A DNA stretch of 64,000 bases from Smallanthus sonchifolius (lineage: Eukaryota > Streptophyta > Magnoliopsida > Asterales > Asteraceae). Position numbers and translations under genes: made by a program. The stretch covers positions 76,577,001-76,641,000 of the forward strand of contig CM042018.1 in assembly GCA_023525975.1 (NCBI GenBank), written 5' to 3'. The notes under the pieces were generated by a model that saw nothing but the letters and a program-made list of their open reading frames with translations, was not told the DNA's origin and made no database searches. Of the stretch, positions 44,371 through 56,140 are shown in pieces (the first letter of the stretch is position 1; every line of letters starts with the position of its first letter).

Positions 44371-44893
44371 AGGCGAACTTATTAAGTTCGTTTAGAGTTG
44401 CAAGAGGAAGTTCGCCTGAGCAAGTTCGCTCCAAGCTCAGAAAAACCAACAGAAATCAAAAACCTCCCAATCAATGAAATCCGATGTTAAAAACGAACAC
44501 CACATGATCAAAACAACTCGATGAACCTTTATTAATCATCAATTTCAAGCATAACACATATTAAATCGAGGTTTAGATCCAAAACCAGTCGATGCAACAT
44601 AAACCGTAACCTAGATCAGAAAACAACTTGATTTGAACAATTCAATAGATAAAAGAACCTGATTCTACCTTGGTTTGATGCGCAAATCCTTGAATAACTA
44701 GAAAATAGAAACCACAACACAGATCTAATCACTTCGATCACACTCAGAACAAATTCGCTTAAAAACCACTAAGTTCGCTTCAGACATGTTTTATGAGAAT
44801 ATGAACAAGTTCGCTTCAAACAAACGATAAGCAACAAGCCTTAAGTTTGCTTACTAGGCGAACTTAATCTAGGCGAACACAATAAGTTCGCTT
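44371..44893. repeat. Cluster of AAGTTCGC/GCGAACTT motifs
   Basis: About ten occurrences in both orientations within 520 bases, one as a near-perfect inverted repeat (GGCGAACTTATTAAGTTCG at 44372), ending about 100 bases upstream of the ORF2 ATG in G's direction. Confidence 0.7.
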
Positions 44894-45575
44894 AATTTCC
44901 ACACTTAGAAAAAATTTGAACTATTGAACTTTCAACCTTCTATACTTCTCTCTCTCAATTTTCTATGTCAATCACCTGGAACCTGTATCCGATCCAATCC
45001 CGAATCTTGTAATAAAATTTGGAATTCTCAAGGAAGCATGACAGAAAATCTTTCTGAATTTTATCTATACAAACTTGAAAACACATAATTTTGGTTTTTC
45101 TCTATACAAACTGAAATGAATCAAACAAAATCACATATTTTTGGTGAACACCATGAGCAAGAAGATCATATCAGTATAGATGATATATCAATCACACATC
45201 TTGGATAAACAATCCGTATATCAAGGTAATTGGTATCCTATGCCATTCTTTCAAACCTTGATCAATTAAACTAATATCCTTTCAAGATTATCATATTGCA
45301 TGTTATGATACGCGATAAACATTAAAAAAAAACCGGATCACGCTATGACACATAAATTTAAACTGTCAATATTATAAGATTGGAAACTAAAAGCATCTCA
45401 TTCCCACTTTCTTATGAGTTAAGGTACCATTTAAGTATTAAATACAACGTGTAACCCACTAGTATGCCAACAGAAAGTAAATTACACTATCTTCAAGACA
45501 TATGAGACTTATGCAAAAATAATATCAATCTACAGGATGAAACTATCTTAATTAGCACAGGAAAAGAAACATATC

Positions 45576-45580
45576 CCGAA
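45576..45580. repeat. Target-site duplication of solo LTR H (CCGAA), left copy
   Basis: CCGAA before H and TCGAA at 48085-48089; four of five match, the difference being C/T. Confidence 0.65.
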
Positions 45581-48084
45581 TGTAACCTCCACGATTTTCT
45601 AGCATTATTCCATTCTATTTTAGATAATAATAACACTTCATTTCAAAACCGTACTTACCACATTAATTATTATTTTAACGAGTATTAATTCAAAGTTTCA
45701 TTCTTATTGTAACACATTATTTTCTAATTGTACATATATAACATATGTATGTATATTTATATATATATATATATACTTTATGATAATAACTGCGAGCTTT
45801 AAATCATGTATTTACATTTTATATATACATATATATATATATATATAAGTATTTATTTATAAATATATGTAAATATATATTTGTTTGCAATAAATAAATC
45901 ATTTATACAACTTTATAATTTTATAAAAAAATAGAAACTTTTTCCTTTTATAAAATTAGTGTGATAAAACAAATAAGTATATATTTATATTTATCTAACA
46001 ATTTAAATATGAATTATGTTGAAACATAAGATTAATGAGCACTTAATTTAGAATATTAAAAACTATTTTTCATCTTTTGCATCCTAGTCCAATTATCTAT
46101 TTAAATTTTGCGAATAAGTCCCTAATCACACCCTGTAAATAGAGCTCTTATTCCTCCATTATTCTTCGCACCTCAATGATCCTGTAGCGCTCTCTAGCTA
46201 CTAAATGTCGTTTTTCTCATCTTTTGGAAGATTCTAGCTTAAATCTTTTCATTCTAAGTAAGTTCTTCTTATGTTCTTGCTTGTTCATACTTTTTCTTTC
46301 AAAAATCCCTCATAACTAGCTAGGTCTATGATCCCTAACATGTTTATGTTATAATTATAGACCTATCCAAGATCAAAAACCCTATTGTAATTAAATTTGT
46401 TTAAAACTTTTATTTAAAAGCTTGGTTTGATCTTTCTTGTTCCTTTAAATTTCAAAAATTATGTTTTTACTAAAACTCCTTATTTTCAAATTAAATTATT
46501 TAATATTCAATTTCTATCTTTACTAAACTCATATTTCCACTTTAGCCCATATACTTTCCAAACACACCCTAAACTTGGTTAAGTATGCAAATAGAGTAAA
46601 TTTCAAACCAGTATGTAGTTTTTGAGAAACATTAAAGTTCTAGCTTGGAAAAGACGGGGTTCTGATCCGACCAACTCTTTCCTGGGAATTTTTCTGTTGG
46701 AGATACTAATCTGGAATGATAACCATTCTAGTGTACAACAACCACTTTCAACTAATTATGATTATGTTTATAAACCCATTTCTTTGCAAATATTTATACA
46801 AACTTTTATATGATTTATTTTTATTATTATTATATGAAAACATTTAAAACACAATTCCATACTTTTAATTAATAATTAAGTTTGGTTTAATTATTAATTA
46901 ATTAGAACATTTTTATTTTTCATAAATCAAATGAAAAGTTTTTTTCATTTATTTTTGTAGTAAATTATTTAATTACTCAACTAATTATTACTTATTTATT
47001 TATTTATCCATTTTTTTAATTTATGTGATTTCAAATAAAAGAAAACTACTCATTTATTTATTTGTGTATTTATTTATAAACAAAAGAAACCTAATTATTA
47101 TTTTTATACATTTATATAATTGTTACAAACAAACAAAATCCTTATTCATTCTTTCACTTATACGATTACTTATCAAAGATTTACATAAAATATTATTTGC
47201 AACTCAAATAAGTATTTTATTATTAAAATGAGGACACCCACATCAATCTCCTCGCACATTAGGATTCCCTATTACATTTGTACAAATCGTTGATACATAT
47301 TGTCCAACAAACATAGGTTAACCTTGTAGTTAGCTAGAACTTTTGTGCAACAAAATACATACATGTGTAACATTCAAGCTACTTATTGCAAGGTGAGTTT
47401 ACATGGCCCCTTTTTCACTTTTACATTCTTTGGGGTGAAACATGATTACATACAAACTATTTGTAATTATTACAATTCAAACCTTATGATCATGTGTGCA
47501 ATTCGTGCCTTATACCTGAACACTATTTGTGCAAACAACATTCACATACTTTTTTATGCATAGTGTAAGTGCAATCATTAACTCGGTACAAGCCGACGGT
47601 ATACAATGATAGATCTGTTGTGTTTGACCAACCCACCCGGTTAGGGTGATTGTTGCCGAAAAAACTTAAGGATAACATGCGTGTTATGCCTATCAGTCAC
47701 AAGGTTTGATGTGCGCCCAGTTTAAACAATAGTGGTTCTCCATAATCGCCTTATTAATCCATGTATCATATGAATTGTACACAAACTCTTGATATTACTT
47801 GTGGTGTCAAAACCTATGTATGCTCACCAACTATTTTTAGTTGACCCTGTTTTCATCATGTTTCAGGTACTAGTGTATGAGATCTTATGCAAGATACTAC
47901 ATATAGGATTTGGACTTAGTGAATAGAGAAATTGAACATGTTAATGTATCTGATCTTGGTTGTTGATTGAACTACAGTAATGAAATCTTGATGCAATAAA
48001 TATATGAAACTCTAATTGATCATGAGCTTATGAACAGTCTACACGTCCGCCCCGACGTATTCCGCCGTCGGTTGGGGTGTGACA
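45581..48084 (+). mobile_element. Element H: solo LTR of the F/I family
   Basis: Starts TGTAACCTCCACGATTTTC and ends GTTGGGGTGTGACA, 2504 bases, the same length as the F LTR. No PBS follows and no polypurine tract precedes it, so it is what remains after LTR-LTR recombination. Similarity to the F and I LTRs is clear over the last 700 bases. The 5' part is AT-rich with TA tracts near 45760 and 45835. It lies in element G between pol and ORF2. Confidence 0.78.
47393..47866 (+). other. LTR leader-intron module, element H
   Basis: Donor CAAG|GTGAGTTTACATGGCCCC, acceptor TCATCATGTTTCAG|GTAC, 474 bases; CTCACCAACTATTTTTAG lies before the acceptor. Confidence 0.6.
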
Positions 48085-48089
48085 TCGAA

Positions 48090-48841
48090 GGATATAAGGA
48101 ATCAGAATGATTCAATTTCTTGGTTTATATATGTGGAATTGTAAGATTTAGGTACGTGAATCCAACTGTTATCAAGAATATGAATTCAATGGAATCAGTA
48201 AAGATGATATATCAATATGATCCAAGGGCGAGCATATGTTCCAACAAATATTGTCAGAAACATACTTTAGTTCAACATCACATTGCATGTTTTTCGGGGC
48301 ATGGGAAGTGAAGTGCTCTGAAAAATTGTGCTAATCAATATAGTCCGATACTGGTCTCATGAATCACTTTAAATCTCATATTCTATATCTGATAATGATC
48401 TTTTAATACACACATCCAGGCATAAAATGGGTTCAAATCACAGTTGCAACATATGCAATTTTTTTTTCACACTACTAATGGTTCAAACATGCTTTTAGCC
48501 TATTGACAAGCTAAATTATATGCAAACACAACACTATCATCTCATATTTGTGCAGTCTCTGAAGTTTAGATCAAAACATATATAATTCAGATATATTGAA
48601 TAAACATACATCACCAACCAGTCAATCTAAGTTCATGTGTGAATGAATATCTACTGATATACTATCATTTCTTCTCATGCTCAAATGATGTCAATTTTAA
48701 AATTTTTCAATTTTTTTGGGTTTTCTAAAACTTTTGAAAGAAAATAAAATTTAGACAGTAAATTGAAATGCATAAATAAAAGAAAGCAGAAAAAAAATAA
48801 AATAAATAAACCTCCATGAGAATTATTTTGAGCAGAAAAAC
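48090..48841 (-). other. Element G spacer after pol
   Basis: About 750 AT-rich bases between the RNase H stop and H, with no supported ORF. Confidence 0.6.
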
Positions 48842-50088
48842 TTATTCGGGATTGATCATACCAATCATCTTTATCGGAAATTCAAACCTTGTGCGATCAA
48901 ATGCCTTGGTGAACAAATCTGCAAGATTGTCATCAGTATGAACTTTCACCAGCTCAATCAACTTTTTATCTGCACAATCACGAATAAAATGACATCTGAT
49001 TTCAATGTGCTTTGTTTTACTGTGCTTAACTGAATTATTTGTTATAGACCTTGTGGCATTATTATCAATGAACATGGGCGTGCAAGTGAAATTCAAACCA
49101 TAGTCTCTTAATTGTTGTTGAATCCACAAAATTTGATAACAACTTGCAGCAACGATGTATTCTGCTTCACATGTTGAAATTGAGACAGTAGTCTGCTTTC
49201 TACATTGCCATGACACAAGAAGATTTCCCAGAAATTGGCAACCTCCTGTTGTAGATTTCCTGTCCAAATAACAACCTCCAAAATCTGAGTCAGTATATGC
49301 ATTAAATTCAAAATTAGAACTATGCGGAAACAATAATCCTAATCTCAGTTTCCCTATCAGGTACCGAAAAATACGCTTGACAGCAATCAGATGTGATTCC
49401 TTTGGTTTTGCTTGAAATCTGGAACAGAGACACACAGCAAACATTATATCTGGCCTTGATGCAGGTAAGTACATGAGAGATCCAATCATTGCCCTATACA
49501 AGCGGCTGTCAATATCCTTTCCTTCCAGATCTGGATTCATCTTGTGTTTTACCGGAATCGGAGTGTCATATGGGGTACAGTCTTCCATTTTGAACCGGCT
49601 CAAAATTTCTTTCGCATATTTAGACTGATGTATAAAGAAACCATCCTCTTTTTGATTAACTTGTAATCCTAAAAAGAACTACAACTCTCCCATAGCGGAC
49701 ATTTCAAACTTCAATTTCATAACACTCTCAAACTCTTTGCATAACTCTTCGTTTGTTGACCCAAATATAATATCATCCATGTAGATCTGAACCATCAAGT
49801 AATCTCCCCCTGCTTTCTTTATGAACAAGGTGGAATCAATTCGACCACGATCGAAACTATTGTCCAAAAGGTGTTGCGACAACGTTTCATACCACGCACG
49901 GGGTGCTTGATTAAGACCGGAAAGAGCCTTGTCTAGCTTGAATACTGTTGAAGGATACAATGGATCCTCAAATCCCAGTGGTTGACAAACATAAACTCTT
50001 CTTTCACCTTGCCATACAAGAAAGCACTTTTGACATCCATTTGATAAACCTTGAAACATTTGAACGAAGCAAAAGCTAAAAACAAGCG
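48842..50088 (-). pseudogene. pol: Element G copia reverse transcriptase (part) and RNase H
   Basis: Reads leftward from the I insertion: RT palm (FKVYQMDVKSAFLYGKV, a frameshift near 50005, VYVCQPLGFEDP, LNQAPRAWYETLSQHL), catalytic motif IYMDDIIFGST, TAG at 49679-49681, then MEDCTPYDTPIPVKH, MIGSLMYLPASRPDIMF, the RNase H core (AYTDSDFGGCYLDRKST, STCEAEYIVAAS), and the end at TAA/TAG by 48842. The wording of these motifs matches the SIRE/Maximus (Sirevirus) lineage. RT's N-terminus, integrase, protease and gag lie beyond element I. The catalytic Asp pair is intact, but the frame is broken. Confidence 0.92.
50084..50088. repeat. Putative target-site duplication of element I (AAGCG), left copy
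   Basis: Five bases before the LTR start; the partner lies outside the window. Confidence 0.4.
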
Positions 50089-51143
50089 TGTAACCTTTCT
50101 GATTTTCATGTTTTCATTTTAGTACAGTAAAGCATGTATGAATTTCAATCTTAGTGAATGGTTATATCAAGCCCTAATTTTATCAAATGCAGCTTCACAA
50201 TTTCCACCCGCATTTATTTAAGAATCCCTATATGTATATATGTATATATATATAATTAGACTTATGTGTACATATATATACACATTTACACCCAATTTAC
50301 AAGTGATTTTACTTTAGATTGGACCCTAAACCATTTGAACTCTCAAACAATTATACCTACACTTTCAATTTTGACTTTTAAACATCAATTTTGACTTTCC
50401 ATTATCCGGTTGACTTTCAAAAGTCAAAGCAGCCCAAATCGTGATAATCCAAGGCTGCCTTCGACGATTTCTGGTTGGTTTGGACTCCTCATGGTTACAC
50501 AAACAAAAAAATCGACCCAATCTAGGCCCAATCAACAAATCAATTCGTTCAAACTCGCGGTCAAATTCGAATTTTGAAAGGATTTGACTTTGCATAGTCA
50601 AATCCGTATCAATTGCATTCAATTCAGAAAAACTAACGCGTCTTAATCCTGTAAATCCCTCGCATATCAATCACGTACGTACCTAAACCATTAACAGGAC
50701 CTGATTCACTCTCAATTCAATGAATTACGAGAAATCAAGCCTCCCTGTCCATTTCGGTCAAAGTAAAATCAAAACAGCTAATCCGCGTGAAATTAAACGA
50801 ATTAAATCATGCGTACACCTTCGCCTAGTCCCTTACAACCTTTCTGAACCGATAATCGCATCTCATTTCGCCTCTGGAATCATGTCGATCACTAAGAACA
50901 GTAGGAGCACGCCCGTAGCCTCCTGCATTCGTGCCCAAACCAAATTCGTAAGTTTTGGTATCATTAGACTCGTTTTCAAGTCCTTATCAAAAGCCCCATA
51001 TTCAATTGTAAGAATAGAACCCATCAAACACGAATCGAATTAGGGTTCTTGTTCTTATGATTGTATTTTCTGATTTGGGGATTTGATAAAATTCACTTTA
51101 CGTATTTTAATTTCCGGGTTACTAACAAGACTAGCGAACCACC

Positions 51144-51198
51144 TAGTTCAACCGGTTAAGACACTCGGACCTGAACTAGGCGATGTGGGTTCGAAACC
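51144..51198 (+). other. tRNA-like element 1 in I LTR
   Basis: A-box TAGTTCAACCGG (51144-51155) and B-box GGTTCGAAACC (51188-51198), 32 bases apart, the B-box flanked by a short pairing stem (GTGGGTT/AACCCAC). It resembles the D-arm and T-arm of a tRNA. Confidence 0.6.
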
Positions 51199-51314
51199 CA
51201 CGACCCGCGCGACCGGCGTTGCTTTTTACGCCCTCATTATAAACCAAAACCGGTCCCATATCTATCGCGTGTTAAATCGATTCGGAACCCAATTCAATCA
51301 CCGGACCCGCCTCC

Positions 51315-51368
51315 TGGTCCAGTGGTTTGTTCGTCCGGCACACCCAGCACAGACCCGGGTTCGAGTCC
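51315..51368 (+). other. tRNA-like element 2 in I LTR
   Basis: A-box TGGTCCAGTGG (51315-51325) and B-box GGTTCGAGTCC (51358-51368), again 32 bases apart. Both boxes fit the Pol III consensus (TRGYNNARNNG; GGTTCGANTCC). Confidence 0.65.
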
Positions 51369-51905
51369 CTGTGGTCTGTTTAATTTTTAAAAACCGTTTT
51401 TAAGGCTCCAAAAATTATAAAAAAAATTATTTTTATAAACTTTACAATTATTAGAACAGATTGAAACCAGTTTTACATTTTTTGCATAAAAATCTCTATT
51501 TTTGTAAAATTATTTGTTGAATACTCAATTTAAATTATGTAATTATTTTGAGTAAATTATTTATAAAATTGGTGACAATTTTTATAAACACTTTATACAA
51601 AGTTGTATAAAATTTAAATTTTATTTCTAACACTAAAAAAAAATGTTCTAATTAAAACAATTAATTATCATTTTCAATTTAAATGGAAAATAAATAAATA
51701 AATCAAATTATTATTTATTACATTTTGTAAATCATACATAGAATTCAATTACATTTAAATATAAATTACATTTTGTAAATCATGCATAGAATTTAATTAT
51801 ATTTATATAAATCACATACCTTTATAAATAAATAAATAAAGTAACAATTATTTATTTAATTTATATTTAAACAAAAATTGTTATTTAGGTTATACTTAAC
51901 AAAAC

Positions 51906-51910
51906 CTAAT
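51906..51910. repeat. Target-site duplication of element J (CTAAT), left copy
   Basis: CTAAT before J and at 60698-60702 after it: a perfect 5-bp duplication. Confidence 0.95.
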
Positions 51911-52030
51911 TGTAACATCCCAAAAATAGTAATTTAGTAAATAATAACGCGATAGAGACTTAATCGTCATAAAACAAAAGAAAAACCGATGGGCTTGGGC
52001 TCGGCTCCAACGGGCCGAGTGAAGCCCAGG

Positions 52031-52038
52031 TATATAAG
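52031..52038 (+). promoter_or_regulatory. TATA box of element J
   Basis: TATATAAG 120 bases into the LTR, repeated at 58878-58885 in the 3' LTR. Confidence 0.7.
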
Positions 52039-52413
52039 GGTCAAGGTAGGCTTAGACTCTCATTTTTCACCAACACTTGCAATCTAGAAAGAGAAAGGAG
52101 AGCTCGGGTCTAGAGAGAGAAAGTTGACGGATCGACCCGAAATTGAAGGAGCACGTTACTACTGAGCTCGTGAGCAAAACCTCCGAATCAGAATCACAAT
52201 CTAGGTAACGATTCGACCTTAAACTGAGTTTTTCTTCGTTTTGGGTTTTCTCGGGTTTTAGCTAAATAGGAGACGTTTTTATGGATGAAACTTGAAAATA
52301 AGCTTAGAACTAGCATCTAGAATGAAAACCGCACATTTTGATCAAAGAAAGTTGTAAGATTAGCATGATCGAATTAACATGCAAGAATTTCGAACTTGTC
52401 CAGGAAGCAGGTC

Positions 52414-52567
52414 TTGCGTACTTATCAAGTACGCAAGAAGGATGTCATGCGTACTTATCAAGTACGCATGAGGAAGATCCTGCGTACTTATCAAGTACGC
52501 AAGAAGAATGTTCTACGTACTTGTCAAGTACGCATGAGCAAGGCCCTGCGCACTTACTAAGTGCGCA
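52414..52567 (+). repeat. Array of five palindromic units, period 33 bp, in J 5' LTR
   Basis: Units of GCGTACTTATCAAGTACGC (arms GCGTACTT/AAGTACGC), the last being GCGCACTTACTAAGTGCGC with compensating changes in both arms. Since 33 is a multiple of three, the array is open and reads as repeated AYLSSTQEE/THEE peptides in a 92-codon frame (52338-52616). The same in the 3' LTR at 59263-59413. Confidence 0.9.
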
Positions 52568-52735
52568 AGCAGTAAACCAGTTAGTAAAGACAGTATGTTC
52601 GCCTAATTCAATATGATTAAACCGTTAGAGTCGGGATTGGGTCTGATGTGTATTTAACTACGTAATTCAGATCGTACGTGACGTTGTTGGACCTTTGTTT
52701 AGGACAACCAAGACTAGCTTATCAGGTGAGTTCTA

Positions 52736-53618
52736 TGAGCCCCCTTCTATGTTATGTGCAAATCATCTTAAATGTTTTGGGGCTAAAGTGTATACACTAA
52801 ATGAATAAATGCTATGAATGTCAATGTGATCATAAGTGTTATACAAATATATATATATATATATATACTTATATATGAAAATGAATTATGAACAAAGAAT
52901 GAGACATATGATTATAAAGAATGAATGAAAGAAGGACATAACGTAAATGAATGAAATCTTGCTTTATATTATATCTATTGCAAGTTATGAATGTATGTAA
53001 ATGTTATGAACCCTTCTATGACAACGGCTACTTCGGTAGATGGACAACCACGTGACTATTTTGCAACCGAGACAAAAACGTTCGTTCGCAAGCTAGGACG
53101 TATAAAATGACACTAATGGACGGTCGAAGCAAATGCCTTAACTCAAGTAGAACGGTTGCATACATAATGGTCGCGTGGGAAACGGATGCCCTAGGGCAAA
53201 CGGACAAAAGGACGGACTACGACGGTAGGACGGTTTAAGAGCGGACGGACAAAGGTTGCCGGACGGATTTAAGTTTCAACGGACGGTTTTCTAGAGCCGG
53301 ACGGTTAATGAAAAGGGCTATGATGGTAGTTCTCACTGCGATGTCTTTGGGACATTCGCGACAAGTATGATGGGTTGATCACCCTTAAGTTTATGGCCAA
53401 ATGAATGTTCTCCCCTAGTAAGTATGTATGTACATATGTATATACTCAATATGAATGTTATGTGAGAACAGTAAAGCAAAGAATATGTAAAAGCTCGAAT
53501 GTTAAGTATATTATATATACATATATATATATATTACTCATGATAAGATAAATATTATGTATGATTGTCTTTAAACTAGAACTCACCAGCGTTAGCTGAC
53601 TTTTAGTATACATTTCAG
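52736..53618 (+). other. LTR leader-intron module, J 5' LTR
   Basis: Donor ATCAG|GTGAGTTCTATGAGCCCC, acceptor TTAGTATACATTTCAG|GTAAAG, 883 bases. AACTCACCAGCGTTAGCTGAC lies before the acceptor, as in the other families. Confidence 0.55.
52847..52866. repeat. (AT)n microsatellite in J LTR
   Basis: Also at about 59695-59714 in the 3' LTR, slightly different length. Confidence 0.9.
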
Positions 53619-53859
53619 GTAAAGGAAGAAAGGGTCGTGCGATGGCGTGAAGGTTACCCGACACAAGACTGACATCCCACTTTTTATATGTTAAGACAAT
53701 GTTATGTATTTAATTGTTAAGACTTCCGCTGTTATGTCATGTTAGGTTACGTTATGTAATGATTGAATTCGAATGTTTTAAATTTAAGTTCAGTATTTAT
53801 GACTATGTTTATGAGTAAATCCAACAAGTGAGGTTACTCGGGAATGGGGCCTTACAAGT

Positions 53860-53871
53860 TGGTATCAGAGC
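53860..53871 (+). other. Element J primer-binding site
   Basis: TGGTATCAGAGC three bases after the LTR (tRNA-Met). Confidence 0.93.
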
Positions 53872-54210
53872 AATAGTTTGAGAGATTCAGACATCCCTAA
53901 ATGTCTGGACTCAAACTGATTATGCGACCAACGCACGGATGTCAGTTTGGGTAACCAACGCCAACGCCAGCACGGTAAGTAAGTACTAGAGTTAATACAC
54001 TTGGATAAGAATAGATACCTTAACTTAGAACAAATAGATGTCAATGTATCAACCGATTTGAAGAGTTTTGAACCCGAAAAGCAATGTAAATTAGTAATCA
54101 CAAACCGGTCACTGTAATTAAAAATTTACCTTGCTCGTACTGTTCTAAACTATGATCCGAAGGAATGGCATTGATGCATTCCCTTTATAACTATCAGGAA
54201 ACTAGGAACT

Positions 54211-55405
54211 ATGGCTGGTGGAGGAAGAATAGGACGCCGAGGCGGTCGTACTGGCCGAGTCGGTAGACCTCCATTGAATCAAAGATATGAAGAGGAAGAG
54301 AGTGTGCACGTAGAACACACTGAGAGTGTGCACGAAACAGAGGTGACCCTAACTGGGAACGACAATCAAGGGACTATACAGTTGGAACCCGAGGTCAGGG
54401 ATGCTATTGCCCGTGAAGTCGTACTCACTCTGAAGAAAGTATTGTCTGATCTACTATCCGATGCACTAAAGAAAAGTAGAGAGGAGGATGAAGGAGACCA
54501 TGAAGAGAAAGTGTATGACATTGATAGGGATGAAGTGAAGGTGGGATCAAGCAACCGTGGGTGTACTTACAAAGGTTTCAAGGATGGAGACCCACCCAAG
54601 TTCGATGGGAACAAAGATTCAGTGGCTACGTTCGAATAGATTGAGAGGATGAATGCTGTAATCAACATCTGCGAGTGTCGACCGGACCAGGCGGTTAAAT
54701 ATGTTTCTCATTCTTTCACCAATGAAGCACTAGGTTGGTGGTGAAACATTCAGAGAACAAAGTCGCCAAACGCTCTCGCCAGAATGACATGGGAAGACCT
54801 GAAGAAGCTCATAATCCAAAAGTTCTGCCCACAGAACTAGATTGATCGTGTGGAGAACGAGTTCCAAAACTTTAAGGCTGGCAACAAGACTCATCGCCAG
54901 TGTACTTCAAGATTCAATGAACTAGCCCAACTGGTACCCCACCTGCTGGAGACAGTAGAACGAATGATTAAGTACTATGTAAAGGGCCTACCTCAACGGG
55001 TCCGTGTCCATGTAAAAGCTAATCTACCATCGACCTTCAAGTCAGTAGTGAATCTGAGTGGAATAGTCTACGACGATTATGCCAATGAGGACCTGGCACC
55101 TGAGACACAAAAGAGAAAGTGGGAGAACCCATCTAGAGGCACCAGAAAAGGGAATGTAGCAACTGAATTTAAGAAACCAAGGTCGGATGAATACGAAACA
55201 TGCAAGAAATGTGGAAGGCAACATCTTGGCGAGTGTCGAATCGGCACCACCATGTGTTATAAGTGCGGGAGGCCGGGGCACTACTCCCGAGATTGTTTGA
55301 AGGACGTGAAGTGCCAAAGTTGTGGAAGATAAGGACACCAGACTAGGGATTGCAGGAAAACCAGACAATCCGGTTCGGGAAAGGAAAAGGAAGCTGAAAA
55401 GGAAG
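54211..55405 (+). pseudogene. gag: Element J gag
   Basis: The ATG at 54211 opens an Arg/Gly-rich head (MAGGGRIGRRGGRTGRVG), an acidic linker with two VH.E.TESVHE-type repeats, the gag domain (CTYKGFKDGDPPKFDGNKD, NEALGWW, MTWEDLKKLIIQKFCP, FNELAQLVPHL) and Cys knuckles: CKKCGRQHLGEC (5190s), CYKCGRPGHYSRDC (55256-55297) and CQSCGR-stop-GHQTRDC. Stops: TAG 54637-54639, TGA near 54742, TAG near 54838, TAA 55330-55332 inside the last knuckle, and a frameshift near 55400 into the protease phase. The first knuckle lies around 55200-55235. Gag forms the particle and binds RNA. Confidence 0.9.
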
Positions 55406-56140
55406 GCTAGGACTCGAGCCTACGCCCTGACTGAGGAGGAAGCAAGGGGAAACCCTGATGTTGTGTCAGGTATGTTCCTAGTTAATGATGAACATGCTGC
55501 TATTTTATTTGACTCTGGTGCTAGTAAAAGTTTTATATCCAATGCATTTAGCCGTAAACTAGGTTGCACTATCAACACCATAGTAAAGGCCTTTAACGTA
55601 CAAACTGCCGTTGGTAAAAATTCGACAGTATTTCAAGTAACAGAGGATTGCATCATAGAAATAGAGGGTCATAAGTTTCCTTCTAGAATGTTCCTTCTCA
55701 CCTTAGGAGGATTCGATATAGTATTGGGTATGGATTGGCTAACTGTCAATGAAGCTCAAATCATATGTAAACTTAAGAGGATACACCTCAAAGCTCCAAG
55801 CGGCAGCCCAATTACGGTTTATGGGGATTGGAATTGCACGATGCCGAACATCATCTCGATGATCAAGGCCGAAAGTTACATGAGGCGCAATTGCGAAGCT
55901 TATCTGGCATATGTTATTGATGATAGAATGAAAATGAATGAACTCAAGAATGTACCCGTGGTGTGCAACTTTCCAAAAGTATTCCCTGAGGATCTACCTG
56001 GGTTTCCACCCGATCGGGAAATAGAATTTCAGATTTACTTACTGCCAGGAGCTGAGCCCGTTGCCAAAGCCCCCTACCGATTGTCTCCGTTAGAAATGAA
56101 AGAATTGATGTCTCAACTAGAGGAACTAACAAAAAAATGA
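55406..56140 (+). pseudogene. pol: Element J protease
   Basis: In the phase that opens at 55322. The aspartic protease motif is ILFDSGASKSFIS (DSG instead of DTG, an allowed variant), followed by TVFQVTEDCIIEIEGH and GGFDIVLGMDWLTVNEA, then the linker to RT (FPEDLPGFPPDREIEFQI). TGA at 56138-56140 stands where Gly is expected before FIRPS. Otherwise intact over about 240 codons. Confidence 0.9.

Larger units (their letters stand above)
44266..45580 (-). other. Element G spacer upstream of ORF2
   Basis: Non-coding sequence between pol and ORF2, interrupted by solo LTR H. It contains the AAGTTCGC motif cluster (44371-44893). It continues at 48090-48841. Confidence 0.6.
50089..51910 (+). repeat. 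Element I 5' LTR, left part
   Basis: Starts TGTAACCTTTCTGATTTTC. It includes TTGACTTTCAAAAGTCAA (about 50409-50426), a conserved region with two tRNA-like promoters (51144-51198, 51315-51368) and an AT-rich end. J follows after the bases CTAAT. Confidence 0.85.
51911..53856 (+). repeat. Element J 5' LTR
   Basis: TGTAACATCCC to GGGGCCTTACA, 1946 bases. TATATAAG at 52031-52038; hairpin array 52414-52567; (TA)n 52847-52866; leader-intron module 52736-53618; a stretch with repeated ACGGACG/GGACGG motifs at about 53120-53310. Confidence 0.95.

Noticed and set aside
51144..51368. Functional tRNA genes
   Set aside because: A-box and B-box are good, but I could not build complete acceptor and anticodon stems; called tRNA-like only.
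51083..51403. 106-codon frame across the tRNA-like region of I LTR
   Set aside because: Covers the A/B boxes; no protein family recognised and the stretch is LTR.
52414..52567. CRISPR-like regular spacing
   Set aside because: Units are palindromic, the 'spacers' are near-identical 14-base stretches, and the context is a plant LTR; this is a tandem repeat.
52338..52616. 92-codon frame with AYLSSTQEE repeats in J LTR as a gene
   Set aside because: Lies in the LTR leader and is explained by the 33-base palindromic repeats. Kept as a repeat; coding not supported.
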